Below, piece by piece: positions 1 through 5,044 of a stretch of 5,044 bases of DNA (positions are counted from its first letter, which is position 1; each line of letters starts with the position of its first letter). The notes under the pieces are model-generated. The model did no database searches, had not been told where the DNA came from, and saw only the letters and a list, made by a program, of their open reading frames with translations. The DNA is from an uncultured Porphyromonadaceae bacterium (GTDB lineage Bacteria > Bacteroidota > Bacteroidia > Bacteroidales > Paludibacteraceae): positions 1-5,044 of the forward strand of contig CALEJM010000083.1 of the NCBI GenBank assembly GCA_937898265.1. The letters are read 5' to 3'. The translations under genes and the position numbers were made by a program.

Positions 1-2
1 AT

Positions 3-434
3 CGCCATCGTCTTTCTCCAGAATTGGAGCAGGGCATTGAGTTTGTTGACGATAAGATGACTTTGATTCAACAGTCAGACTATCTGATTCCTATGGTGCC
101 TTATACAAAAGAGACTCATCACTTGATTGATGCAACTGTCTTTGCCGCTATGAAGCAAGGCGCTGTTTTGGTTAACACTTCACGTGGTGCTGTGGTTAAT
201 GAGGCTGAGTTGATAAAGGCTTTGAAATCAGGAAAATTGTGGGGCGCTGCTATGGATGTCTATGAGTTTGAACCTAAGATTTCTCCAGAATTGTTGGAAC
301 TTGACAATGTGGTGATGTCTCCACATATTGGAACGGGAACCATTGATGGTCGCTTGGCTATGTGCCGTCGTGTGGCAGAGAATATCCTTCATGTGTTCTC
401 TGGCAACGACGATGTTGATTGGGTTGTTCGCTAA
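3..434 (+). CDS. D-isomer-specific 2-hydroxyacid dehydrogenase, C-terminal part (5' end outside window)
   Basis: This is a cytoplasmic NAD(P)-dependent oxidoreductase of the D-2-hydroxyacid dehydrogenase family (glyoxylate/hydroxypyruvate reductase and phosphoglycerate dehydrogenase relatives), which interconverts 2-keto acids and D-2-hydroxy acids. The frame is open to the left edge, so the true start is missing; 143 residues are visible, against roughly 310-330 for a full protein. The TTG at 24-26 lies inside the domain and is not a start. The fragment opens with RHRLSPELE, which normally follows the second strand of the nucleotide-binding fold. It then shows the family signature NTSRGAVVNE (Arg61 of the fragment), GAAMDVYEFEP (Glu90 the likely catalytic Glu) and MSPHIGTGT (His108), giving the complete Arg/Glu/His catalytic set. 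The substrate-binding N-terminal domain and the GxGxxG motif lie off the window. The gene converges on recN and ends at TAA just before a hairpin terminator. Substrate cannot be told from this part; the family call is firm. Confidence 0.9.
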   Translation, partial: RHRLSPELEQGIEFVDDKMTLIQQSDYLIPMVPYTKETHHLIDATVFAAMKQGAVLVNTSRGAVVNEAELIKALKSGKLWGAAMDVYEFEPKISPELLELDNVVMSPHIGTGTIDGRLAMCRRVAENILHVFSGNDDVDWVVR

Positions 435-460
435 ACGAATCAATACAATATATATAATAG

Positions 461-488
461 CATCCAACTTCAGCAATGAGGTTGGATG
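461..488. terminator. Bidirectional intrinsic terminator between converging genes
   Basis: Bases 461-471 pair with 478-488 to give an 11-bp stem (10 Watson-Crick pairs and one T-G wobble) around a 6-base loop at 472-477. On the plus strand it is followed by the T-rich run 489-497, which suits termination of the dehydrogenase transcript. On the minus strand the sequence after the stem is A/T-rich (451-459), so the same hairpin can end the recN transcript. It sits in the only intergenic gap, 435-516, between the two converging genes. The pairing is seen directly; the termination role is inferred from position. Confidence 0.75.
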
Positions 489-516
489 TCTTGTTTTATG
501 TATGTTTGCTTGAAAA

Positions 517-2172
517 TTAAACGCCAAGCAGCTCTTTGGCATTGCTGATGGCTGCTTCGGTAGGATTTGCTCCGCTGAGCATTTGGGCAATCTCAATGAT
601 GCGCTCTTCTTGAGAGAGCGGAGTGATGGTGGTGATGGTGTCCTCTTTACGGGTGATTTTCTCTACCTTCAGATGGTTGGCTTGCTGCGAAGCAACTTGT
701 GGCAAGTGGGTAATGGTCATCATCTGGATGTGTTGAGCCATTTGACTCATCATCTTGCCCATCTTTTGTGCCACTTCTCCTGAAACACCAGTATCCACCT
801 CATCGAAGATGATGGTAGGCAACTGCGAACTCTCTGCGAGTACGCTCTTGATGACCAACATCAGACGTGACAACTCACCGCCCGAAGCTGTGTTGGAAAT
901 CTCTACGGGTTTGTTGTGTTGATTGGCTGAGAAAAGGAATAGAATCTCGTCGCAACCCGTTGGGGTGAAATCTTTGGTTGGGTTGATTTGAATCTCAAAC
1001 TGTGCATGAGGAATGCCTAATTCTACGATACGACTCAAAACCTCTTTGGTTATCTTCGGGCAAATTTTCTGACGGTGTTTGGTAAGTTCTTTGCTTTTCT
1101 TCTGCAGTTTTTCCAAAGCTATCTCAATCTGCTTTTTGAGGTCTTCAATCTTTGTGCCGTAATCGTCGATGAGATCCAGTTTGCTGAGCATGGTATCGCG
1201 CTTGGCAATCAAGTCGGACACGCTTTCACATTGGTTCTTACGCTCAAGGTCATAGATTAGATCCAGGCGCTCTTCGGTCTGCTGTTTCTCTTTTGGATTG
1301 AAGTCCATGTCGTCGGCAGCAGACGAGAGGTCGGCAGCTACATCTTTCAACTCGATGCGTGCCTCCTCCAAACGGTTGAGGTATTCTTCAGACTTACTCC
1401 AAAACGATTCAATATGGCGAAGGGCATTACTGGCCAAGCGGAGTTGGTTACAGACGCCATTCTCTTCATCAAGAATTGCGTAGGCGTTGGTAAGGGCGGT
1501 CTTAACCTCCTCGCTGTGTTGCATGATGTTGAGGCGTTCTTCCAACTCATCTTGCTCACCTTCAACCAAATTGGCCTCGTCAAGTTGTTGCCATTGGAAT
1601 TGGATAAAATCTTGTTCGCGCCTCAAGGCTTCTTCCTCTTCAATCATCTTTGTCAAGGCGTTCTGTTTGTTACGATAGTCGGAAAGAAGCGTTTGGTAGT
1701 CTCCCAAGATAGTTTGCGATTGGGCGATAGCATCAACAACGCGGAGTTGGAATACGCTTTCCTGGAGTTGGAGCGTCTCGTGTTGAGAATGAATATCAAT
1801 CAATCGCTCTGCCACCAATTTCATCTGCTGCAGATTGACGGGTGTGTCGTTGACAAAAGCGCGTGATTTTCCGTTTGCCGTTATTTCACGACGCATGATG
1901 AGCGGTGTGGAATTGTCGATGTCCATCTCGTCAAGAAGTGCGGCAATTCCCAATGCATCAATGTCAGAAAAATGAGCTTCAACCACACATTTCTCTGTTC
2001 CCTGCTTTACGCTTTTGGAATCGGCGCGCTTGCCTTGAATCAGTCCTAACGCACCAAGGATAATAGATTTACCCGAGCCAGTCTCGCCAGTGATGATAGT
2101 GAGGTTGGGCTGGAATGATATTTCCAGATGTTCAATAAGGGCGTAGTTCTTGATTTCTAAGTAAGCAAGCAT
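517..2172 (-). CDS. recN: DNA repair protein RecN
   Basis: RecN is a cytoplasmic SMC-like ATPase that gathers DNA ends and supports RecA-dependent repair of double-strand breaks. The 551-residue length matches the family (553 in E. coli). The N-terminal half-ATPase has the opening MLAYLEIKNYALIEHLE and the Walker A motif GETGSGKS at residues 29-36, and LIDIHSQHE at 124-132 supplies the Q-loop region. A long charged, helical coiled-coil section rich in Glu, Lys, Leu and Gln occupies roughly 150-370. The C-terminal half-ATPase shows the ABC signature TASGGELSR at 428-436, the Walker B/D-loop DEVDTGVSG at 457-465, and the switch His489 in THLPQVA. All key ATPase residues are present. The ATG at 2170-2172 gives the standard N-terminus; no Shine-Dalgarno sequence precedes it, as is usual in Bacteroidota. 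It is the last gene of the minus-strand run, 15 bases after the DUF4835 gene. No LexA-type operator is visible at its start, so transcription probably comes from upstream. Confidence 0.97.
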   Translation of the reverse strand: MLAYLEIKNYALIEHLEISFQPNLTIITGETGSGKSIILGALGLIQGKRADSKSVKQGTEKCVVEAHFSDIDALGIAALLDEMDIDNSTPLIMRREITANGKSRAFVNDTPVNLQQMKLVAERLIDIHSQHETLQLQESVFQLRVVDAIAQSQTILGDYQTLLSDYRNKQNALTKMIEEEEALRREQDFIQFQWQQLDEANLVEGEQDELEERLNIMQHSEEVKTALTNAYAILDEENGVCNQLRLASNALRHIESFWSKSEEYLNRLEEARIELKDVAADLSSAADDMDFNPKEKQQTEERLDLIYDLERKNQCESVSDLIAKRDTMLSKLDLIDDYGTKIEDLKKQIEIALEKLQKKSKELTKHRQKICPKITKEVLSRIVELGIPHAQFEIQINPTKDFTPTGCDEILFLFSANQHNKPVEISNTASGGELSRLMLVIKSVLAESSQLPTIIFDEVDTGVSGEVAQKMGKMMSQMAQHIQMMTITHLPQVASQQANHLKVEKITRKEDTITTITPLSQEERIIEIAQMLSGANPTEAAISNAKELLGV

Positions 2173-2187
2173 AGGGTAGGGTGTAGA

Positions 2188-3084
2188 CTATTGTTTGATA
2201 GTATTGTACTCCGATGTCTGAGTTGGGTTGATGGCTGTCAGGTGATCGTAGACTGAGTTCTTTTCCTCGGGTGTTCCTTTCTTGAAGATGGATACCAGTT
2301 CATCGCTCTTGGCGTTGATGAATATGGTAACCAAGGCGTTGGATGGGTCGAGTTTGTTTGATTCCCTTATCACTTTGAGGTCTTCGGCAATACGTGCGCG
2401 TGCTTTTGACGTGTTGTTTGCCATATCGTCGAGAGCCAAACGGTGATAAGTGTAGTTGTATTCGCGAAGTGCTCTATAGCGTTCACTCATCAGGCAGTTG
2501 GTGATTGCGTAGCGGTTGGTGTTGCTGGTAAAGGCTTTCCAACCGTCAGCTTCAGAGCCGCTTCTGGTTTGTGAAAGTGAGACGATATTCTCTGCCTGTT
2601 GGAACATCTGTGTGCCGCCCAATCTTTCGTAGGTATCGAGGTCGTAACCTATGATGATATAGGCATAGTAGGCGAGTATGGCAGTGAGGTTGTTGTCGTA
2701 GGTTCCATTGACTTCCAACTGGTCGTATTCGTTGTAGGTGAAGTTGACCTCGCGGTCGCGAATGTTGAGAATTGTAGTAGTGTAGGAAGTTCCGAATACA
2801 GGACGTCGTGACTGTATGGAAAATTCACTACTTACAATATTGTCGTTGTAGCTTTTGACGTTGATAGAGAGGCTACAGTCGATTCTCTCGTTGGTGGCAA
2901 ACGGAATGTTGGTCCATGTTCTCTGGTTCATGAAATCCTCAATGCTTTTTTTCAACGTCTCAAACACCTGTTTGTTCGTACCTGTGATTTGAGCGTAGTT
3001 AATCATCACGTTGCATCTCAGTTCTTGAGCCATGAGCAATGTGCTAAAACAGAGTGATAAGATGAGTATGGATAACTTTTTCAT
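2188..3084 (-). CDS. DUF4835-family secreted protein (PorD-like; possible type IX secretion link)
   Basis: This predicted exported protein of 298 residues belongs to a family I know only from Bacteroidota, called DUF4835; I recall some annotation pipelines naming it PorD, a type IX secretion component. The start at 3082-3084 is chosen because it begins a clear signal peptide: MKKLS, a hydrophobic core (ILILSLCFSTLLM), then a cleavage region at LLMAQ. Starting at 3150 instead would put 22 polar residues before the signal and overlap coaB by 38 bases. The mature part opens ELRCNVMINYAQI and continues with the conserved-looking GTNKQVFETL, FMNQRTWTN, SRPVFGTSY, ILAYYAYIIIGYDLD, LGGTQMFQQAENIV, GWKAF, NRYAI and the near-C-terminal NAKSDELVSIF. 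No lipobox Cys follows the signal, so it is probably periplasmic or outer-membrane associated. It lies 28 bases after coaB and 15 before recN, a neighbourhood I recall for this family across the phylum. The family call is strong; the molecular function is not visible in the sequence. Confidence 0.88.
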   Translation of the reverse strand: MKKLSILILSLCFSTLLMAQELRCNVMINYAQITGTNKQVFETLKKSIEDFMNQRTWTNIPFATNERIDCSLSINVKSYNDNIVSSEFSIQSRRPVFGTSYTTTILNIRDREVNFTYNEYDQLEVNGTYDNNLTAILAYYAYIIIGYDLDTYERLGGTQMFQQAENIVSLSQTRSGSEADGWKAFTSNTNRYAITNCLMSERYRALREYNYTYHRLALDDMANNTSKARARIAEDLKVIRESNKLDPSNALVTIFINAKSDELVSIFKKGTPEEKNSVYDHLTAINPTQTSEYNTIKQ

Positions 3085-3107
3085 TTGCTTACGTTGAGAG
3101 TCGGTGA

Positions 3108-3115
3108 CAAAGTTA
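3108..3115 (-). promoter_or_regulatory. Candidate Bacteroidota -7 promoter element before the DUF4835 gene
   Basis: On the minus strand these bases read TAACTTTG, a full match to the Bacteroides -7 consensus TAnnTTTG. The element ends 23 bases before the ATG at 3084 and overlaps the coaB stop codon. A start site about 7 bases downstream would leave a leader of roughly 15-20 bases. No TTG lies at the usual 19-21 base spacing upstream; the nearest (3148-3150) is about 32 bases away. It may therefore be a weak internal promoter for DUF4835-recN or a chance match. Confidence 0.25.
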
Positions 3116-3751
3116 TTTGCTGATTTGATTGATTTGTTGAAGGATGTCAAGAGCCACTTCGCTTTTCGATTTCAGCGGGTAGGCAATCTTCTCGCCTGTT
3201 GCTTTGTAGATAGTAATCTTGTTGGTGTCGTAGCCAAAGCAAGCCTCTTTGTCGTTGAGCGAGTTGAGCACGATGAAGTCAAGACGTTTTCTGCGCATCT
3301 TGTCCAAGGCGTGAGTCTCTTCCTCGTTAGTCTCCAAGGCAAATCCGACCATAAATTGGTTGTCTTGCTTGATAGCACCAGCAGAGGCTGCGATGTCGTG
3401 GGTCGGTTTCAGACGGATGACGAGGTCATCCTTCTCGCGTTTGATTTTCTTGTCGGCTACAGTCTCTGGAGTGAAGTCGGCTACGGCAGCACAGAAGATA
3501 GCACCGTTGCATGATGGGAAATTTTCCATCACGGCTTCGTACATCTGTTGTGCGCTTTCTACGTCAATGCGTTGGAGATGTGGATGCTCAATTGTAAGTT
3601 TGACTGGACCAGCGATGAGAACGACCTCATGACCAGCATCAACACATGCCTGCGCAATGGCAAAGCCCATCTTGCCCGATGAGTAGTTGCCGATGAAACG
3701 GACTGGGTCGATACGCTCGTAGGTTGGACCTGCAGTGATTAGTATCTTCAT
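3113..3751 (-). CDS. coaB: Phosphopantothenate--cysteine ligase, stand-alone CoaB
   Basis: CoaB joins 4'-phosphopantothenate to cysteine using CTP, giving phosphopantothenoylcysteine, the CoaC substrate, in coenzyme A synthesis in the cytoplasm. The 212-residue protein is one complete CoaB domain. It begins at once with the conserved KILITAGPTYERIDPVR, followed by FIGNYSSGKMGFAIA (Asn22 corresponds to the intermediate-binding Asn210 of E. coli CoaBC). Next come CAAVADFTPE at 87-96 and the Lys-rich DKKIKREKDD at 100-109, the counterpart of the KIKK motif holding Lys289 of E. coli. Later blocks are LKPTHDIAA, VGFALETNEEE, DFIVLNSLND and DTNKITIY. Most bacteria, including typical Bacteroidota, carry this as the C-terminal half of a fused CoaBC; here it has its own ATG, 11 bases after the coaC stop and in a different frame. 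The sequence resembles the CoaB half of Bacteroidales CoaBC closely. Nothing appears missing, so it should be active alone. Confidence 0.93.
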   Translation of the reverse strand: MKILITAGPTYERIDPVRFIGNYSSGKMGFAIAQACVDAGHEVVLIAGPVKLTIEHPHLQRIDVESAQQMYEAVMENFPSCNGAIFCAAVADFTPETVADKKIKREKDDLVIRLKPTHDIAASAGAIKQDNQFMVGFALETNEEETHALDKMRRKRLDFIVLNSLNDKEACFGYDTNKITIYKATGEKIAYPLKSKSEVALDILQQINQISK

Positions 3752-3762
3752 TGTTTCGTGTG

Positions 3763-4302
3763 TTAAAGTGCCTCGTCGAGGAAGGCAACGATGTTTTCCG
3801 GTTCTTCCATGCGACCTCTTCCTTCGGTACCGCAGGCCAACGGACCATAGGCAGGGTCGATAATCTGCACGTCAATGGCTTGCAGCTGACGGATGTTTTG
3901 CTGAACAATAGGGTGTTCGTACATCTTGTTGTTCATGGCTGGCGCTATGAACACTGGTTTGTCAAATGCCAAGAACGTGGTGGAGAGAGCGTCGTCGGCA
4001 AGACCGTTGGCAAACTTACCGATGATATTTGCAGTGGCAGGAGCCACCAGCAATACGTCGCCCCATTCGGCAATACTTATGTGTTCCGGACTATAGTTGG
4101 TCTCTGCGTCAAACACCTCACTATATACATTATGGTGAGTGAGCGTAGCCAATGTGATTGGTGACACAATCTTCAGTGCGTTGTGTGTGGCAATCACGCG
4201 AACCTCGGCACCTGCTTTGATGAGCAGGCGCGCGAGTTCCGGTGTTTTATATGCTGCGATACCGCCCGAAATGCCGAGCAGCACCTTTTTTCCTTCTAAC
4301 AT
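3763..4302 (-). CDS. coaC: Phosphopantothenoylcysteine decarboxylase, stand-alone CoaC
   Basis: CoaC is an FMN flavoprotein that decarboxylates phosphopantothenoylcysteine to 4'-phosphopantetheine, the step after CoaB. The 179 residues form a complete HFCD-type flavoprotein domain. GISGGIAAYK at 10-19 starts the FMN-binding fold. His74 (PEHISIAEW) matches the catalytic His75 of E. coli, and VAPATANIIGKFANG at 86-100 is the flavin-binding segment. PAMNNKM at 121-127 supplies Asn124 (E. coli Asn125), and Cys157 in LACGTEGRGRM (E. coli Cys158) is the proton-donating Cys of the substrate clamp. The protein ends at TAA after AFLDEAL, in a different frame from coaB, so this is not a fused gene read through. 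In the fused CoaBC of typical Bacteroidetes, as I remember it, these motifs read PAMDLDM and ASGLxGxGRM, without the Asn and Cys; this CoaC is the canonical type instead. It is 23 bases downstream of trxB and 11 upstream of coaB, so both steps are probably translated from one transcript. Confidence 0.93.
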   Translation of the reverse strand: MLEGKKVLLGISGGIAAYKTPELARLLIKAGAEVRVIATHNALKIVSPITLATLTHHNVYSEVFDAETNYSPEHISIAEWGDVLLVAPATANIIGKFANGLADDALSTTFLAFDKPVFIAPAMNNKMYEHPIVQQNIRQLQAIDVQIIDPAYGPLACGTEGRGRMEEPENIVAFLDEAL

Positions 4303-4325
4303 CAGAGTTGCGTGAGGTTTTCTGT

Positions 4326-5044
4326 TTATTGAACTTCTTTCAGGAAGCGGTCGGCCTCGATGCCAGCTTTAGCACCACTGCCAGCTGCTGTGATGGCTTG
4401 ACGGTAGCGAGGGTCGGCAACGTCGCCTGCGGCAAACACGCCTGGAATATTGGTTTTAGGTGTGTCTGGCTGAGTTTTGATATAACCTTCGGCGTCTGTC
4501 TCAATGAACTCTTTGAAGACGTCTGAGTTTGGATGATGACCGATAGCGAGGAAGAAACCATCGATGGCGATGTCGAACACTTTCTCATCGGCTTCGCCTT
4601 TGCGATATACGATTTTTGCTCCTTCTACACCGTCTTCACCGAAGAGACCGATGGTGTTGCATTCGTACAATACTTCGATATTTGGGGTTTTCTCAACACG
4701 CTCTTGCATGATTTTTGACGCGCGGAGGAATGGTTTTCTTACGATGAGATAAACCTTTTCTGCCAAACCAGCGAGATAGGTAGCTTCTTCGCAAGCGGTG
4801 TCGCCACCACCAACAACGGCAACTTTCTTCTTTCTGTAGAAGAAACCGTCGCAGGTAGCACAAGCACTTACGCCCATGCCGCGATATTTGTTTTCGTCTT
4901 CAAGGCGTTCCATTAAGCTATTTAATTTAATCTCAGAAGCTTTATCGCCTTCTTTTTTAGCTTCTTGCAATGATTCAGCATAACCATCAATTACAGATAA
5001 ATTATTCTTGATTTTCTTTTTTGCATCTTCGTTTGTAAGTCTAT
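4326..5044 (-). CDS. trxB: Thioredoxin reductase, C-terminal two thirds, joined in frame to an unrelated AT-rich N-terminal segment (5' end outside window)
   Basis: Thioredoxin reductase is a cytoplasmic FAD enzyme that uses NADPH to reduce thioredoxin. The frame is open from the right edge (238 visible residues). The true trxB part starts near position 4904 with LEDENKYRGMGVSACATCDGF and contains the redox-active CATC (Cys codons at 4860-4862 and 4851-4853). The NADPH-binding VVGGGDTACEEA, LIVRKPFLRAS, AIDGFFLAIGH and the C-terminal FAD-contact block VFAAGDVADPRYRQAITAAGSG follow. That is about 192 residues of a family normally about 310-320 long. Upstream of about 4907 the expected FAD-domain end (IIATGA-type motif, then YLGL) is absent and a lysine-rich sequence of different composition continues in frame. 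The TTG at 4968-4970 is not a credible start. An ATG at 4911-4913 sits at the junction, but starting there would give a protein without the N-terminal GxGxxG FAD motif and probably inactive. The C-terminal identity is certain; the N-terminal part is not trxB as known. Confidence 0.88.
   Translation of the reverse strand, partial: RLTNEDAKKKIKNNLSVIDGYAESLQEAKKEGDKASEIKLNSLMERLEDENKYRGMGVSACATCDGFFYRKKKVAVVGGGDTACEEATYLAGLAEKVYLIVRKPFLRASKIMQERVEKTPNIEVLYECNTIGLFGEDGVEGAKIVYRKGEADEKVFDIAIDGFFLAIGHHPNSDVFKEFIETDAEGYIKTQPDTPKTNIPGVFAAGDVADPRYRQAITAAGSGAKAGIEADRFLKEVQ
4908..5044 (-). other. AT-rich segment of unknown origin fused to trxB; lysine-rich helical coding sequence
   Basis: Positions 4911-5044 contain 38 G or C in 134 bases (about 28%), against near half in the rest of the window. 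Only the minus-strand frame continuous with trxB is considered coding here. It reads RLTNEDAKKKIKNN, LSVIDGYAESLQEAKK, EGDKASEIKLNSLMER, about 45 residues rich in Lys, Glu, Asn, Leu and Ile. The pattern suggests two amphipathic helices broken near EGDK, as in helical hairpins of many unrelated proteins. I do not recognise the family. The segment runs off the window edge, so its beginning is unknown. It may be a chimeric contig end or a genuine foreign insertion. Confidence 0.6.

Noticed and set aside
24..26. TTG as start of the left-edge dehydrogenase
   Set aside because: The frame and family similarity continue upstream to the window edge, so this is an internal Leu codon.
228..596. 122-codon minus-strand frame crossing the dehydrogenase end and the recN end
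   Set aside because: It overlaps two real genes and the terminator hairpin, which a real gene would not do without good reason. No motif is seen.
618..640. GGTGAT-like short repeat
   Set aside because: It codes for a Thr/Ile-rich stretch (TITTITPL) in the RecN C-terminal part and is not expanded enough to suggest a variable repeat.
1414..1866. 150-codon plus-strand open frame
   Set aside because: It lies wholly opposite the coding sequence of recN, its translation shows no recognisable motif, and recN is intact. It is a shadow frame.
3085..3150. Earlier start for the DUF4835 gene at 3150
   Set aside because: It would add 22 polar residues before a textbook signal peptide and overlap coaB by 38 bases. 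The ATG at 3084 is better.
3104..3514. 136-codon plus-strand open frame opposite coaB
   Set aside because: It is antisense to a complete, motif-rich coaB and has no family resemblance or promoter of its own.
3740..3770. Programmed frameshift joining coaC to coaB
   Set aside because: No X XXY YYZ heptamer is present at the coaC end, and coaB has its own well-placed ATG. Separate translation explains the data.
3751..4164. 137-codon plus-strand open frame opposite coaC
   Set aside because: It is antisense to coaC with all catalytic motifs present in the real frame. Its translation has no domain I recognise.

Overview
The window reads as a 5 kb piece of a chromosome from a member of the Bacteroidota, most likely Bacteroidales. 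The main reasons are a secreted protein of the DUF4835 type, a family I know only from that phylum, placed directly between a coenzyme A gene and recN. Other support is the lack of Shine-Dalgarno sequences before the starts and a CoaB that closely resembles the C-terminal half of the Bacteroidales CoaBC protein. Base composition is near half G+C, except for the last ~135 bases at the right edge, which are about 28% G+C.

Layout. On the left, positions 3-434 (+) hold the C-terminal part of a D-isomer-specific 2-hydroxyacid dehydrogenase that runs off the left edge. It converges on recN, and the 82-base gap between them holds a strong hairpin (461-488) that can serve as a terminator for both strands. 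The rest of the window is one tightly packed minus-strand gene run, read right to left: trxB (cut by the right edge), coaC, coaB, a DUF4835 secreted protein, and recN. The gaps are 23, 11, 28 and 15 bases, so the run looks like a single operon. An extra promoter may lie just before the DUF4835 gene.

Functions. TrxB keeps thioredoxin reduced. CoaB and CoaC carry out consecutive steps of coenzyme A synthesis. The DUF4835 protein is exported across the inner membrane and may belong to type IX secretion. RecN is an SMC-like ATPase of double-strand break repair. These are housekeeping genes that share transcription rather than forming one pathway.

Two things stand out. First, the thioredoxin reductase reading frame stops resembling the family upstream of about position 4907. 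It continues in frame into AT-rich sequence coding for a lysine-rich helical segment, which is either an assembly chimera or a real recombination junction. Second, CoaC and CoaB are separate proteins here, although they are normally one fused protein in this phylum. CoaC also carries the canonical Asn and Cys catalytic motifs, which differ from the Bacteroidetes-type domain as I remember it. I found no CRISPR array, RNA gene, insertion sequence or defence system.
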